A stretch of DNA of 64,000 nucleotides from Naematelia aurantialba. Taxonomy: Eukaryota > Basidiomycota > Tremellomycetes > Tremellales > Naemateliaceae. Shown here piece after piece: positions 1-12,100 of the stretch. The stretch is from contig JAKFAO010000001.1 in NCBI GenBank assembly GCA_021527695.1, positions 1,302,001 through 1,366,000 of the forward strand, written 5' to 3'. A program made the position numbers and the translations under genes. How positions within the stretch are numbered: position 1 is the first letter of the stretch; every line of letters starts with the position of its first letter. The notes under the pieces were generated by a model. The model searched no databases. It worked only from the letters and a program-made list of their open reading frames with translations, and was not told where the DNA came from.

Positions 1-2244
1 CAGTGTTAGCATACGCCACCAACAATCGGATCGTGACGATAAATCAGTAGGCATAGGCACGTCGCGAACAAACCTTTTGGTACATGTATGCCTCTTTCTG
101 TTTCCTCTCTTCTTGGGATACAGCGGAGTCCGGCGATGACTTCAAGTACCGCCGAAACTCTTCCGCATCCGAGATCAACATTCGCTCTAGGATGACACCC
201 TGTCAAGACGTCAGCCCGAGTCCTGTGTCGACCTAGTTTCCGAGCTGCGCGAGTACAGCCAACTCGCGGTGGTCTAAGCTCAAGTGAAGGAGGAACGCAA
301 ACTGACATAGCGGCTGAGCACATTCTCCACGTCATAGCCCTTGTCTGTATCGACGTAGTATTTGTCCGGGTTGATCTTGGACTTGCCAATGATCAAAGTG
401 GCTGGCAGCGTGGCACCCGCAGCGTAGAACGGTCGCTGCGTAAATGTCAGTTGAAAATGCGGCGCGGGTCAATCGCGACGTACGGCATCTGCGAACGCTT
501 GACTGAGTGGCGAGAGATCTACGCCCTTGCCACCTGTGCTTATCAGCTCATGCACACATATCATAATCTCTCTGACACTCGAATAAGGCAGCGCCACTCA
601 CCGCTGATGGCAAAGTAGATTTGAGACAGTGCCTTTGTCAGAGTTGACGTCGATCCAGTGAATTGACAATCATTGTCATTGGCCATTTGGGCCAGCTCCT
701 AAAACCACACATCAGCCCTACAGCCCTGCCTGACCGTGATCCAACCCATCACCAAGCAATAGCGACGTACCTCGTCCAGTGACGGTCTGATATATGGTGG
801 ACTGCGGTTGTAGGCGAATTCCTCGGGCTTGGGAATATCATGCAACTGCTCAGGGTCGAAATTCCACATTCCCGTCCTTGGATCTTGCAAAGCGTGGACT
901 CCAGGGCTGACAGAGTCATTAGTAACATCGGTCTGAGGATTGACGAGCTTACCTGAATAGTACGCGTCTCAGCTGACTGCGCAAGGTGGCAACTTTCATT
1001 TCTCGCTTCGGCCTCACTTCTGTGGAACAGTCAGGGAATCTTACAAGAATAATGTGGACTGCCCAGGGAGCGCAAGCTGTTCTGAGACAGGAAGTGGCGA
1101 GAAACGTACCGGTGATTTTGACATCGGTCGCTAATAAAGAACCACGGGCGGCAACGTCGCCCGGCAAGGTGGAGGGGGGCAACAATTCGCCAGACGAGCG
1201 AGTCGCCGGATGGGATAAAGTCTCCTGTAGTACCTCTGTCGCATTGGTATTCAGCACCAGCTGCCGTCGGCACCCATATGGCCCGCACATACCTTCCATA
1301 GTTGCTCTTTCTGCCTCTGCGCCGTCAATCGTCCGTCCAGTGCTCGATGACGCTGTCACCCTACTGTCAACCGTCTCGGAGTTGACTGCTTCTGCGATAT
1401 CCTCGTCCCTAATCCCGGATGTTCCTCCTTCGTCGTCTCTCATACCGTCCATATCCTCCACGTCGCCCGATTCAGCTATCTGGGCAGCTCGCGGTAGATT
1501 CGCCATCCTAGCCTCCAGCGCTTCGAGTGTGGCTGACGTGGGCGGAGTCTTGGTGGATCCCGGTTCCAGACTCTGGGGAAGTTTTGACGGTCCCGCCGCC
1601 GAGTTTTCCCAGGACGACGGCTCTGGAGCGTCCGACCCCTCTTGAGGCGTTGCGTTGGTGGACGATATAGGTGCGCGGGCCACCCGATCAACCCACGAAA
1701 GCACCTGAGTCTGATACCTTCCCTTTTTAGGGTCGGCAGCTTTCGTCTTCTGTACCGATGATGTCGAAGGCGATGCTACCGGTTCACCCGTGTTCGCCAA
1801 CAGCGCCTGGCGCTGCAGCATGCGCTCAGCCCTTTTGAGCTTCGTAGCGTTCGCGAATTCCGCCCGACGCTGCGCCATCGCCACGCGCTCCGCTTGGGCT
1901 ACGGTGTAGTTTGGCAACCCGGCCAATTTGCCACTACGCTCACTGACCGCTGGCTGACCTGCCCATCCCTTGGTAGGCTCCGACGGTGTTTGGCTAGCGC
2001 GATGACCGTGGGGAGGGGCCCACTTCCAAGATCGAGGCTTTGGGATCGTAGCCATCTCTTTGGGATACAAGACCTTTCTGGGAGGCGTTTCGCCGGGCCC
2101 TTCGTTGCTCGTGGACTGATCGACTTGGACACGACTGGCCTCCCCTTCGTGTCGAGGGGTAGTGGAGGTGATACCTCGAGTGTGGCGGCTCGAACGGTAG
2201 ACTGCTTGCCGGACAGTAGCAGGCAGGAACTTTCGTGGGATCAT
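1..2244 (-). CDS. PET127: Pet127-like mitochondrial RNA-processing protein (C-terminus cut by window edge)
   Basis: The gene reads right to left and runs off the window start, so its C-terminus is missing. The first exon starts at the ATG at 2242-2244. It opens with a basic, Ser/Thr/Arg-rich stretch (MIPRKFLPATVRQAVYRSSR) that looks like a mitochondrial presequence, followed by a long low-complexity region. Conserved sequence lies in the downstream exons: LQDPRTGMWNFDPEQLHD near 840-890, GSTSTLTKALSQIYFAIS near 600-660, and RPFYAAGATLPATLIIGKS followed by NPDKYYVDTDKGYDVENVL near 310-440. From memory, the spacing of these blocks fits the fungal Pet127 family, which is linked to mitochondrial RNA 5'-end processing and degradation at the inner membrane. 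At least four introns separate the exons. It is divergent to the TCTP gene across about 300 bp. The family call is fairly sure; the individual splice sites are less so. Confidence 0.8.
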
Positions 2245-2542
2245 GATCGCCCCGTATGCCAGGTCAGCTGCGAAGGGGGGGAGATGTAGGAGGATCAAGA
2301 GATGATATACTTGAGTAACACTTTCACTGTCCTCGTCGCGATCGGCATTCTTTAGAATCTTTGTGGACGGAAGTAAATCCACGTGGATTTGTTGTTCCTG
2401 GACAAAAGAGGAAAAACCCGGGGGATAAAAAATGGAAAAAGTTGATCAGTGGGCTGGGCTCCATCTGAATCCCTCCCTGCTAGCAACCTACGACCACTCT
2501 TTCACCCGTCACCAACCTACATCCACAAAAAAGAAACCCACC
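2245..2542. promoter_or_regulatory. Shared divergent promoter region, Pet127-like / TCTP
   Basis: This 298-bp gap lies between two start codons on opposite strands, so both promoters must fit here unless transcripts begin inside introns. The TCTP side ends in an A-rich leader (acaaaaaagaaacccacc) directly before the ATG. No clear TATA box was seen. Confidence 0.5.
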
Positions 2543-3619
2543 ATGCTTATCTACCAGGACGTTATCACAGGCGATGAGATGTGCTCGGACGCGTTCGATC
2601 TGTGAGTCTACGTCCACAATCACCCTCCACACATCCACACGTGCTCCCCCCTCGCCTGGACTCGACTTGTCTTTGCCTGGCCCCGTCTGGTTCGGCGCGT
2701 TGGCGTTGGCGTTCCGTTCCATCTAGTGCCGTGGGCTCATCTGCTACATAGGAAGGAGATCGGCAACATCGCCTTCGAGGTCGAGTGTGCAATGATCATT
2801 GTCAAGGAAGGCGAAGTGGACATTGGTGGGTCTATTTGATGGTGCTCCAAAAGATGTGGTAAGATGTGGTCTCTGAACAGGGTGTAGGTGGAAACCCTTC
2901 CGCAGAGGAGGCAGAGGAGGCCCTTGAGAATGGCGCCACTCAGGTCAACAATGTCGTCCACTCTTTCCGCCTGCAATCCACCTCGTTCGACAAGAAGGTT
3001 AGTCGCTCTACTTCCGTGATCGTCCTTGTACTCCATGTTGTCTTGTCCGTTTGCTCCGCGTCTGGGAATTCCGAGTGGTGGGCAGTGTGCTCCGTCGCCT
3101 TTGCTAGTTTATGCTGCCAAACAGTTGGCGTGCTATAGCTGTCGCTAGTGTGGAATTGTCAAAACCCGAGCTGTGCTTACTTTGACAGTCCTACTTGACC
3201 TACCTGAAGGGCTACATGAAGGCCGTCAAGGAGCACCTCCAGAAGACCAGCCCCGACCGCGTCGCTGCGTTTGAGAAGGAGGCACAGGACTTTGCCAAGA
3301 AGATTGTTGGCAACTTCAAGGACTACGAGTTTTACGTCGGCGAGAGCATGAACCCGGACGGCATGGTTGCGCTTCTTGTCAGTAGCTCTCCTCTCTTCCT
3401 GGCATCCTCTCTCCTCTCCTCTTCTTGTTTGCTTCTACTCCCTCTAACACTCACATGGCATTGCCACCCCATCGAGCCTCCGCTGACGCACGCAGAACTA
3501 CCGAGAGGACGGCGTGACCCCGTACTTTACCCTGTGGAGGGACGGACTGAAGGAGGTGCGTCATGCATCAAAGCTTACTGTTCCGACAATGCTGATGCGT
3601 CGTGCAGGTGAAGATCTAG
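2543..3619 (+). CDS. TMA19: Translationally controlled tumour protein (TCTP / Tma19)
   Basis: Six exons splice to a TCTP of about 170 residues, the usual family length. The first exon encodes MLIYQDVITGDEMCSDAF, the typical TCTP N-terminus. Later exons carry EIGNIAFEVECAMIIVKEGE, a flexible acidic loop (NPSAEEAEEALE), VVHSFRLQSTSFDKK, then YLTYLKGYMKAVKEHL, FYVGESMNPDGMVALL and the closing YREDGVTPYFTLWRDGLKE with KI and a stop at 3617-3619. The second intron uses the later acceptor tgtag, which gives VDIGGNPSAEE; the nearer CAG would break the frame. The last exon holds only VKI-stop. Known members are abundant, ribosome-associated cytoplasmic proteins tied to growth and stress; that role is inferred here from the family. 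Confidence 0.95.
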
Positions 3620-4049
3620 GCTTCCTAGCGTCTCCTGCATCGGTTTTGAGTCGGAGGTTGTTTTCCTATGGAGGCGCCTCTATTGTTGGTAGCTGCATTA
3701 TCTTATTTTGGCCGTTCACCCGTTGCCACATGCACGCGTGTATCTCTGCGTCTGCGTTGCATTGCTCGAGACCATCCTCATTACACTCTCAAATTCAGAG
3801 GGGCGACCTGGTGCACGTTTCAAGACGGTCAGAATAGGCTCGCCGATATCTACTGCGCCTAAAGGCGACCTCCGAACAGTGCCGAGCTGAGCCGGGCGGG
3901 ATCAATTCCTTGACGTCACTATGGGATACCATTTACGGAGGTCTAATTGGCCATTTTGGCTTTCGGGAGCGAGTTTAACTGCTTGTACTAGTCGACTTCC
4001 GCACCACCACCACACCAACACACACAGCAGACAGCACATCAAACACGAC
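3620..4049. other. Intergenic: TCTP 3' region and promoter of the next gene
   Basis: No gene is supported in these 430 bases. Short open frames on the + strand lack splice logic and resemblance to any family. A run of CAC/ACA-rich sequence (ccaccaccacaccaacacac) sits just upstream of the next ATG and is probably 5' leader. Confidence 0.6.
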
Positions 4050-5294
4050 ATGTCCATCCTCCGTCTTCGTCCTGTCCTACGGCAGATGGCTGTGCGCCCA
4101 GCCGTGGCTCGCGGTATGGCCTCGGTGCACGGGAACGATCCGGATGTAGGTCGCTGTTCAGTTCAATATCGTCGACTACGTAGTCCGTTGGTGAATCCTG
4201 CTGACCAGCTATTCCTCGTCGTCCTCTCGACCATTTCTCTCCATATCGTCTATTCTCGTCCCGTCGCCCGCTCGCTGCTCGTATTATCCGTGCGCGTTAT
4301 TCTCTCACTGGTCTGCTCTTCGGCGCACCTCTCCCGTCATCCTCTCTTCGATGTCGACCTTCACATCTTGACCTGTTCATCTCGGACATAACCAATGTTA
4401 CTCCTTGTCATTTTGCCCTCCGGTGTCTCCAATTTCCATTGGTGCCGTACTACTTGCCCCTCGGACTTCGGACGTCGACCACAGCTGCTAGCCAAGGAAA
4501 AGGCTCGCAACCTCTCTGGCACACAAGACTCGTCCGCGCCTCACAAGGAGTATGCACCAGGATGGAATGAGATGCTCGCGGTGCGTCTCTTCTTTCCTTT
4601 CCAATGCTCTTTACTTTTTGTCTTCTACATTCATGCCACTACCACGCTGGGACATTCCTGTTTCCATCCGGGACATTCCTGTTTCCATCCAAAACCTTGA
4701 CTGGCTGCGGTTGACCTTACTGATTCTCCTGTCCTACAGACCGACGCCGAGGCGGCCATCAAGGTATGCTCTCCCCCCGTCCCCCCAGCGCGCTCCTCCG
4801 CGAAAGCGCAGAAACATAAGAATGAACGGGATGGCCGCTGATATTCCCCTTTCTGGTTTGCAGGCCGATCAAGCTGGCCCTCCTGGAAAGCCCGGAATCG
4901 AGATGCAGTCAAAGACAGTAGAGCGTGCGTTTCCAAGCTCATACCGGTATGCGCCAGCTGACTTTACCTGCTCCCCTTCTCTGCCCTCCCTCGTGCGCAT
5001 GCTACCTGCGTCCCCGTCTCCCCACTATGACGCGCTCTTTCCGTACTCCTTCCGGACTCTACACCCCTCGATCTCGACTCTACCCCGCACAGACACACAC
5101 AAGCACCACCACACCGACGCGCAGCACCACGGTGCCGAGTCGCATGCTGCCAAGCATCGCCCAGCAGAGCCCACACACAGCGAAGATGCGGTACGTTCTC
5201 CATTATGCTGATGGGTTGCCCGTCGGCCTATTCGGTGTTAATCGTGCTGAACTGACCTCGATTACAGGTCAAGGCAGACCGTGGCGATCATTGA
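4050..5294 (+). CDS. Small conserved fungal protein, probably mitochondrial
   Basis: Six short exons give a protein of roughly 110 residues. It begins MSILRLRPVLRQMAVRPAVA, an Arg-rich amphipathic stretch typical of mitochondrial import signals. A charged hydrophilic body follows: LLAKEKARNLSGTQDSSAPH, EYAPGWNEMLA, TDAEAAIK, ADQAGPPGKPGIEMQSKTVE, HHGAESHAAKHRPAEPTHSE and a C-terminal VKADRGDH. No transmembrane segment or catalytic motif is seen. The EKARNLSG and APGWNE blocks remind me of short unnamed mitochondrial proteins in other fungi, but I cannot name the family or its function. The first intron is long (over 300 nt) and pyrimidine-rich; the second contains a perfect tandem repeat. All junctions found are GT-AG and preserve the frame, which supports the model despite the tiny exons. 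Confidence 0.65.
4649..4690. repeat. Perfect 21-bp tandem duplication inside an intron
   Basis: The unit gggacattcctgtttccatc plus one c occurs twice head-to-tail with no mismatch, within the second intron of the small mitochondrial gene. The perfect identity suggests a recent event. Confidence 0.85.
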
Positions 5295-5709
5295 TTGGAT
5301 TGGAATGGGGTTATTCAGGGCGAAGAAGTGTGCACAAATGTTATGTGGGCACGACCCGCCAGCTACCTGATGTTGGTGTAAGAAGCCGTAGCAATAGCGA
5401 ATATGCAGAGCATGGTTTCCATCGTTGCGTATATTACCTGATATATATATAAACCTTTTGAGCATACTCTTGACAACCTGCTACTTTGCTTCCGGTGAAA
5501 CTTCTTTCTTTCATTCACCGGCTTTGTCGAGTAGCCGGCCGCTGATTCTCAGCGAGTCTTATTGGTTGTGTCGCGTCTCTCTCTCTTTCTACTCTTTCTA
5601 TTCCTCGAGTCGCGTAGCATACTTCAAGTCCCAAGCAACAAGCAACACACTCACTGAAAGGCATCATCACTATACCACCATCTACTAGTCATTACCGCTG
5701 CAAGACAAG
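5295..5709. other. Intergenic: 3' region and promoter of the acyl-CoA dehydrogenase fusion gene
   Basis: No gene is supported. An AT-rich run (gatatatatataaac) lies near 5437-5453, followed by a CT-rich tract (ctctctctctttctactctt) about 120 bp upstream of the next ATG, which resembles a pyrimidine-rich fungal promoter. Confidence 0.6.
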
Positions 5710-8550
5710 ATGAGCACCCAACAGACACTCCGGTCGTTCACGAAAGAGGAGGTGGCGAAGGTAAGTCACCCCCGATCGCCTCTGCGCCCTCTGTCCCGTA
5801 ATCCTCGGTCTTGCTGGACCTCAGGCCTTCTCCACACCTTTTTCAATGGCATTCCCCATCCATTCCACTCGCAGGAGTGTCCTACTGCCTGTGATCTGGT
5901 GGCGGCGGCGTTGTCAGAAGCTGAAGATGGCATTGTAGCATAACAAACCCGGCGATCTGTATGTGATTATTGATTCGATCGTATACGACGTAAGCAAATT
6001 TGGCAACCTGCACCCTGGAGGTCTAGGTGTATTGGTAGACCCAGAGATCGGTGAGTCCGCTAGCGAGCCTCCTGCATACTCGGTTGTCCAGTTGGTGGTC
6101 CCCCGGATATCTGCTGATGAGGGTGTAGCTGGCCAGGACGCGACGACTGTCTTTTATGGATTGTAAGTCGTTGGTGATGGTGTTGAATAAGGTGCAGTGG
6201 AATAACGCTTGGCCCGCAGGCATCGTTCAGAGGTCCTCCAGAAACCGCAGTACCAGCGCCTACGGATCGGGCAGATCGAAGGCGAGGAACAGCGAATCCA
6301 AACATTGTCGCCGGGTGACCTCTCTACAGTGGGTTTGATTTCATCACATAATACCCGCGTAGAGTCCCTTCGGGCCCTAAGCCCTTCACCACACCGGTTC
6401 TGTATCGAATATCCTCTATGGCCACTGCTGCTTCAGCTGTGGACGGCGCTCATGTCGCAGGTTCCATATGCCGAGCCTACATGGCTCACCCCAGAGTTCA
6501 AGAGCCCATACTACAATGAGTCGCACCGCGCTCTGCAGAAGGGTATGTCTCGCTGTCCTTGCCACTGACGGTTACTTGCGCACGATAAGCTGACCCAGCC
6601 AGTGATGCGCAAGTTCGTCGACGAGGTGATCTACCCCGATGCGCAGCTGTGCGAGGAGAACGGGAAGAGGGCCAGTAAAGAGGTGCTACAAGCTATGGCG
6701 TAAGCTTGCGGTGCACGCCTGTTTCTCAGGGCTGATTCTGAACTGCGACAGAGCAAACAATTTGAATGCCATGCGTCTCGGTCCGGGTAAACATCTGCAT
6801 GGCCGGGAATTGATGGGAGGTGTTGTCAAAGGCGAGAAATTTGACTACTTCCAGTATGTCTTGTCCATCAACCTACCGGCCTCCCTCCCTTCCAGCATGG
6901 TGCCGTAACCAAGGAGTGAAATGGAAGCTGACGACTCCTCAGTGAACTCGTTCTCAACCAGGAGATTGCGAGGTGCGGGGGTCGAGGCTACGCAGATGGT
7001 CTAAACGCCGGCATGGTCATCGGTTTGCCACCGGTCATGAACTTTGCGAAGGAGCCGTTGCGATCTAAAGTCCTCGAAGAGGTATTTGGGGGTGAGAAGG
7101 TGGGTCACAGTCATAACTGGGCCGAAGACACGATAATGGATCCCGTCTCCAGGTCATCAGTTTGGCCATCTCAGAGGCATTTGCCGGATCAGATGTGGCG
7201 GGACTAAGGACCACGGCGGTCAAGTCGGAGGACGGCAAGTACTGGTGGGTCTCTATCTTATCGATTTGGATGATGAAGGCTGACGGTATAGGACGATCAA
7301 TGGAACCAAGAAGTGGATTTCAGGCGGCATGCACTCTGACTACTTTGTGAGTAATAATATTGGCCGGATATGGCAGCAAACTTATGGTACATTTCCAGAC
7401 TGTCGGTGCAAAGGTCAGCTACATTGAAACAGATGTGACCACAGCTGATCTTCTAGACCGATGGCGGACTGACTGTCTTCCTGGTGCCGCGTGGTGAGGG
7501 TGTCGAGACTAAACAAATCAAGACATCCTACTCGACTGCGGCTGGAACCGCGTACATCACGTTTGAAAACGTTAAGGTGCCCTCGGAGAACATGCTCGGT
7601 CCAGAGAATGGTGGTCTACTCGTCATCCTATCCAACTTTAACGTAAGCCGACTCACTCTGACCTGCACTTGCACAAGGCTGACTCTATGTTCAGCACGAA
7701 AGATGGGTCATGTGCTGTGGTTCTGCACGATCGTCCCGTAACATTGTCGAGGAATGCTTGAAGTGAGCAATGTGGCGCCGGACCTGGACCGGCCGCTGAT
7801 AGATGATGCAGGTGGTCCGCTCAGCGATACGTCTTTGGCAAGCCGCTCCTGTCCCAGGCGGTCATCCGATACAAGCTCGCACAGATGATTGCCAAGGTCG
7901 AGGCAATCCAGGCATGGCTCGAGACCGTCACCTACCAGATGTGCAACATGGTGAGCATATCTGTGATCCCATCGCGAATCGCACACCTCTGAATCCTTGG
8001 CACGAAGATCCTGACGGTCTTAGAATTACAAGGAACAGTCCAGGAATCTCGCAGGGTAGGCATCTCACCATTGAAGGCCTGCATCGCCTCGGGGGCATCT
8101 CGCTCGGACTGTGATGCTGATGGCATCACAGCCAAATCGCATTCCTGAAGATGCAGTCGACCCGCTTTGCAGGAGAGATCGCCGACGACGCGGTACAGAT
8201 CTTTGGCGGTCGGGGACTGACTAAAACCGGTATGGGCAAGTTTGTCGAGCAGTTCCAGCGGACGCAGAAGTTTGATGCGATCCTTGGTGGGGCGGAGGAG
8301 GTGTTGGGCGACCTGGGCGTGCGGCAGGCGTGAGTCCCTCTTTGACCTTGTTCTGTTTCCTCTTCTGCACTTGGTTTCCCCGTCGCTCGTCGCTCCTGTT
8401 CTCGTTGTCCCTTTGTGCCGTTATTAATTTTCCCGACCCTTGACCATACTCTGCTCTCTAGCTCTGTAGCTGTCGCCTCATTGTGTCGCGTGATATATCA
8501 GTGCTGACGGTTCCAGAATGAGAAAGATGCCCAAGAATGTCCGGCTGTAG
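5710..8550 (+). CDS. Cytochrome b5 / acyl-CoA dehydrogenase fusion protein
   Basis: At least a dozen exons join into one protein of about 530 residues. The N-terminal 100 or so residues form a cytochrome b5 domain: GDLYVIIDSIVYDVSKF, the heme-ligand segment NLHPGG, then AGQDATTVFYGLHRSEVLQK. The rest is an acyl-CoA dehydrogenase: PYAEPTWLTPEF and NESHRALQKVMRKFVDEVIY (N-terminal helices), ISEAFAGSDVAGLRTTA (middle domain), WTINGTKKWISGG, then QIFGGRGLTKTGMGKFVEQ and AILGGAEEVLGDLGVRQA in the C-terminal helical domain. The electron donor domain is fused ahead of a flavin dehydrogenase, an arrangement common in fungi whose exact substrate is unknown. The protein ends NVRL; a terminal -RL can act as a weak peroxisomal signal, so peroxisomal location is possible but unproven. 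The stop is at 8548-8550. Confidence 0.92.
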
Positions 8551-9167
8551 TACATCTAGCCTCTAGCATCTAGCATCTAGCATCTAGCTTGCGGCTGCTC
8601 GTGCGCATGACGTGGTGTGTTGTGGTGTGGTGCGATGCGGTGCGGTGTGCTGTGGCATGTCCCCTGTTGTTATTTCATTCCGATGTTCTGCATGTATCCA
8701 CCTTGTGTCTTGCGACTTGAGAGAAGAGCGGACATGCATTCGAGTGTGTCCATTGGACCAGCACCTACGGATTTCCTGATCGACAGCGAGCTGAAGCTCG
8801 CGGACTTAGGCTCACTGGGCGACTGGGCATGCAGGTCACGTACTCGAGATAAGAGTGCGACTCGCCTAGCAGCCGAGGTATTCTGTAATTTTCAGTCGCA
8901 GGGAAGCAATACTCGCATGGAACCTATACTCGTACAGATGCATGATTGACGCTCAGCAGTGAGCAATATGCTACTTGCCGGACCTGGCGGGGAATATGGG
9001 CCAACTCGCCAACTCGACAGATGCTCTCGATCGTCTCTCGCTATCACTGGTCGTTGGTGTGGGCAAATCCAGCGTAACCCAACCCGACTTGACCCATCCA
9101 TCCTGTACTGTTCTTCCCATATTCTCGTGAATCCGCGAACTGAGATATACGTGATGTGACGCCTGGA
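8551..9167. other. Convergent intergenic region with short tandem repeats
   Basis: This holds the 3' ends of the fusion gene (+) and PRP5 (-). It starts with a heptamer repeat, followed by a G/T-rich patch near 8615-8660 (gtgttgtggtgtggtgcg). No further gene is supported. The open frame covering 9044-9167 on the minus strand is an artefact of reading PRP5's last exon in the wrong frame. Confidence 0.6.
8553..8587. repeat. CATCTAG heptamer tandem repeat
   Basis: Five heptamers in tandem, four of them CATCTAG and the second CCTCTAG, sit immediately after the stop codon of the acyl-CoA dehydrogenase fusion, within its presumed 3' UTR. Confidence 0.8.
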
Positions 9168-12100
9168 TTATACGGCGTACCTCCCGCCGGCACCTGCTCG
9201 ATCGGCGTTCTAGAGCACCATGTCAGCTTGGAACAGGGTACGATACACGATGAGATGAAGAACGGCATGGTGAAGAAGGGTATGGAATGACGAACGGCAT
9301 GGTGAAGAAGAGCATGGTGAAGAAGAGTATGGGATGAAGAACGGCATGGGAAGAAGAAGAGCATGGAAAGAAGAAGGGATGAAGAACGGCATGGGATGAA
9401 GAACCGGTATGGGACAAGATCGGTAAGGGATAAAGAACGGCATGGGATGAAGAACGGCAAGGGATGCAAACGAGGTAGAAGCGGAAGAGAAACACGGGCA
9501 CGCACATTCAAAGCCAGCATCGACCCATCGATCAGCTTCCTTCTGATCTCCTCCACCGCCAGCCGGACCTTTGCTTCCTCGTTACTCTCGATGAGCAAGT
9601 GCAGCTTTGGTTCGCCGCCTGGGCCGGGCTCTTGGCCCGGCGGGTAAAAGATACCGCGCATGGTGATGGACGCGCCGATGTTCTCCCCCAGCTGCGCCAT
9701 GAAGATCTTCTGCGTGACCTCCCACCGCGCCTTTTGCGGGTAGTCGTTGATGGGGAAGATGGCATGCCAGTCGGTCGCGTCTGGGTCCTTCGTCTTGCGC
9801 GGGCCCTGGGCCGGCTGCGCCAGCGCGAAGCGGTCCGCCTTGGTCAGCTCGATCGACTTGTTGAGCTTGGCCACGATCTTCTGCAGCGCCGAGACGTCCA
9901 CGTTGTTCTTCTGCAACGCCTCGAGCTTCTCCTTTGCGATTCCCACACCCCGCCCCGTCGCAGCGTACAGCCCGGGTGTCGTGGCTTTGCCGATATCTGG
10001 CGCAGGACCATTGATGATGTCCACTTTGATCTCGGTGAAGGTGTAGTCGGCTTCCCCCTTGTGGCTCGGCTGCTGCGGTACAAACTCGTTGGTCTTCGGC
10101 TTGTATGGGATCACAGCGCCCTCTCGAGACGACAGCGAGACGGCTTCCGACGTGTCGCCGTACGTGTGCTTCTCCGCACTGTCCTTCTCCTGACGCTTGC
10201 GTTCAATGCGCTCCAGACCCTTGCCGGCGAACCCACTTCCCGCCGCCTTGGCTTTCCCAGACTTGATCTTGGCTAGGAAAGCATCCGACATCTCCCGCAA
10301 CTTTGGAGGCACGTACGCCTTGGACGCTTCGAGCGCACGCACGATGTCGACGGAAAACTTCTCCTGCTCGGGCGTGACAAAGGTGATGGCAGTGCCGGTG
10401 TTGCCCGCACGTCCCGTACGGCCAGCGCGATGAACGTAATCTTCCAAGTGGTTCGGGCAATCATAGTTTATGACCAGCTTGAGCTCCTTGACGTCCAGAC
10501 CTCGCGCCGCGACAGACGTAGCAACGATGATAGGGACATCACCATTTTTGAAATTTTTGATCGCTTCGTCGCGGTCGACCTGCTCCTTTCCTCCATGAAG
10601 AGAGGCGCACACGTAACCTCGTTGCAGCAGTTCACGGAACAGATCGTCCGCTGCGTCTTGCCGATCCACAAAGATGAGCGTACGGAAGTCCTCGTCATCC
10701 TTATTGTTCTCGCTGATCTCGCCCAAAATCTCGAGCAGCCGCGTGAACTTGGTGTCGTGATCCCTGACCTCAACACGCTGGTCGATCTCGGGTGCCACCA
10801 CCGATCGCCCACCAACAGTGATCTCGAGCGGTCGCGTCAAAATCTTCCGTGCAAGACCTTCCATCGTTTTAGGAAAGGTCGCCGAGAAGAGAACCTTTTG
10901 CGCTTCGGGTCGGATATTGTTGACGATCTTCATGACTTGAGGCTCGAATCCCATATCAAACATACGGTCGGCTTCGTCAAGGACAAGGTATGTGGTGCGG
11001 CGCAGGTTGGAAACACGGCCATTGTTGGCCGTGAGAAGGTCGATCAGTCGGCCAGGAGTGCAGACCACAACCTCTGCACCCTTCTTCATTGCAGCGATGT
11101 CTTCTGAAATGGTGGTTCCGCCCACACAACACGCGACTCGGATCCCCATAGCTCCCAGGAACACCTTGCCCTCCTTGTAGATCTGCATCGCAAGCTCTCG
11201 CGTGGGACCCATGACGACCGCAATGGGACCTTCTGCCCCACCAACTGGTCGTTGCGCTTTGACGTGCCGAAGGAGTGGAAGCATAAACGCGATGGTCTTT
11301 CCGGACCCAGTCTTGGCAATACCAATGACATCTCGACCCGACATGATGGCGGGAATGGATTGAGCTTGAATGGCGGTCGGGGTGGCCCATTCTTTGGCAC
11401 GGATGATATCTAGCGCGACGGTGGGTAAACCAAACGCGCCCCAGTTCTTCACGGGCTTTGGAGCGTCTTGCCCACGAATCTTGATACCATCCATTTCTAA
11501 ACGGAGCAGCTCGGTCTCTTCTTCGTCCATGTCCAACACTTCGACAGGTGCAGAATAGAAGGATTTCCGGAACGGCTCGTAGTCGATTTTGGAGTGATCA
11601 GGAGTAGGAAGATCCTTCTTTCGCTGCTTACTCGCTGCAAGCCTACGGAGCCGATCAGCGTCATTCATAATTGTCGGTCGGAGGAAAACTTACCGTAGGA
11701 TCTCCTCCGCCTTGGCAAGTTCCTCCTCTGCCTTGTTTGTCACCTCGGTTTCCTCATCACTTTCCGCATCGACACCCATCAGTCCATGGCGCTTGGCGTC
11801 GGCTACATTGACGTCCTTGACCTGCCCTTCAACGGACTTCATATATGCGTCCAGCTCGTCCTCCTCATCCTCGGGCTCGTCTACATCCATCTTGTGATCA
11901 TCCTTGACCGCCACAGGAGCGGCGTGGCCATTGGCTCCACCATTTGCTTTCACTTCAGGCTCAACCGATTCGGGTTTGATATCCGGCTTGACATCCTCCT
12001 CGGCCAGTTCCTCGGCCGCGAGATCATCGCCAATAGCGCCTTCGTTGGCAGCTTCGCCGCTCTGCACTTCCGGTTTGAAGTCGGGCAAGTCGAGCTTTTG

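Noticed and set aside
9044..9506. Read-through C-terminus of PRP5 ending in HTNDQ
   Set aside because: The frame runs through the repeat intron. Splicing 9211-9505 in phase 0 gives the family-typical GRYAV end.
9599..11107. Several + strand open frames over 200 codons
   Set aside because: They are antisense to the PRP5 helicase domain.
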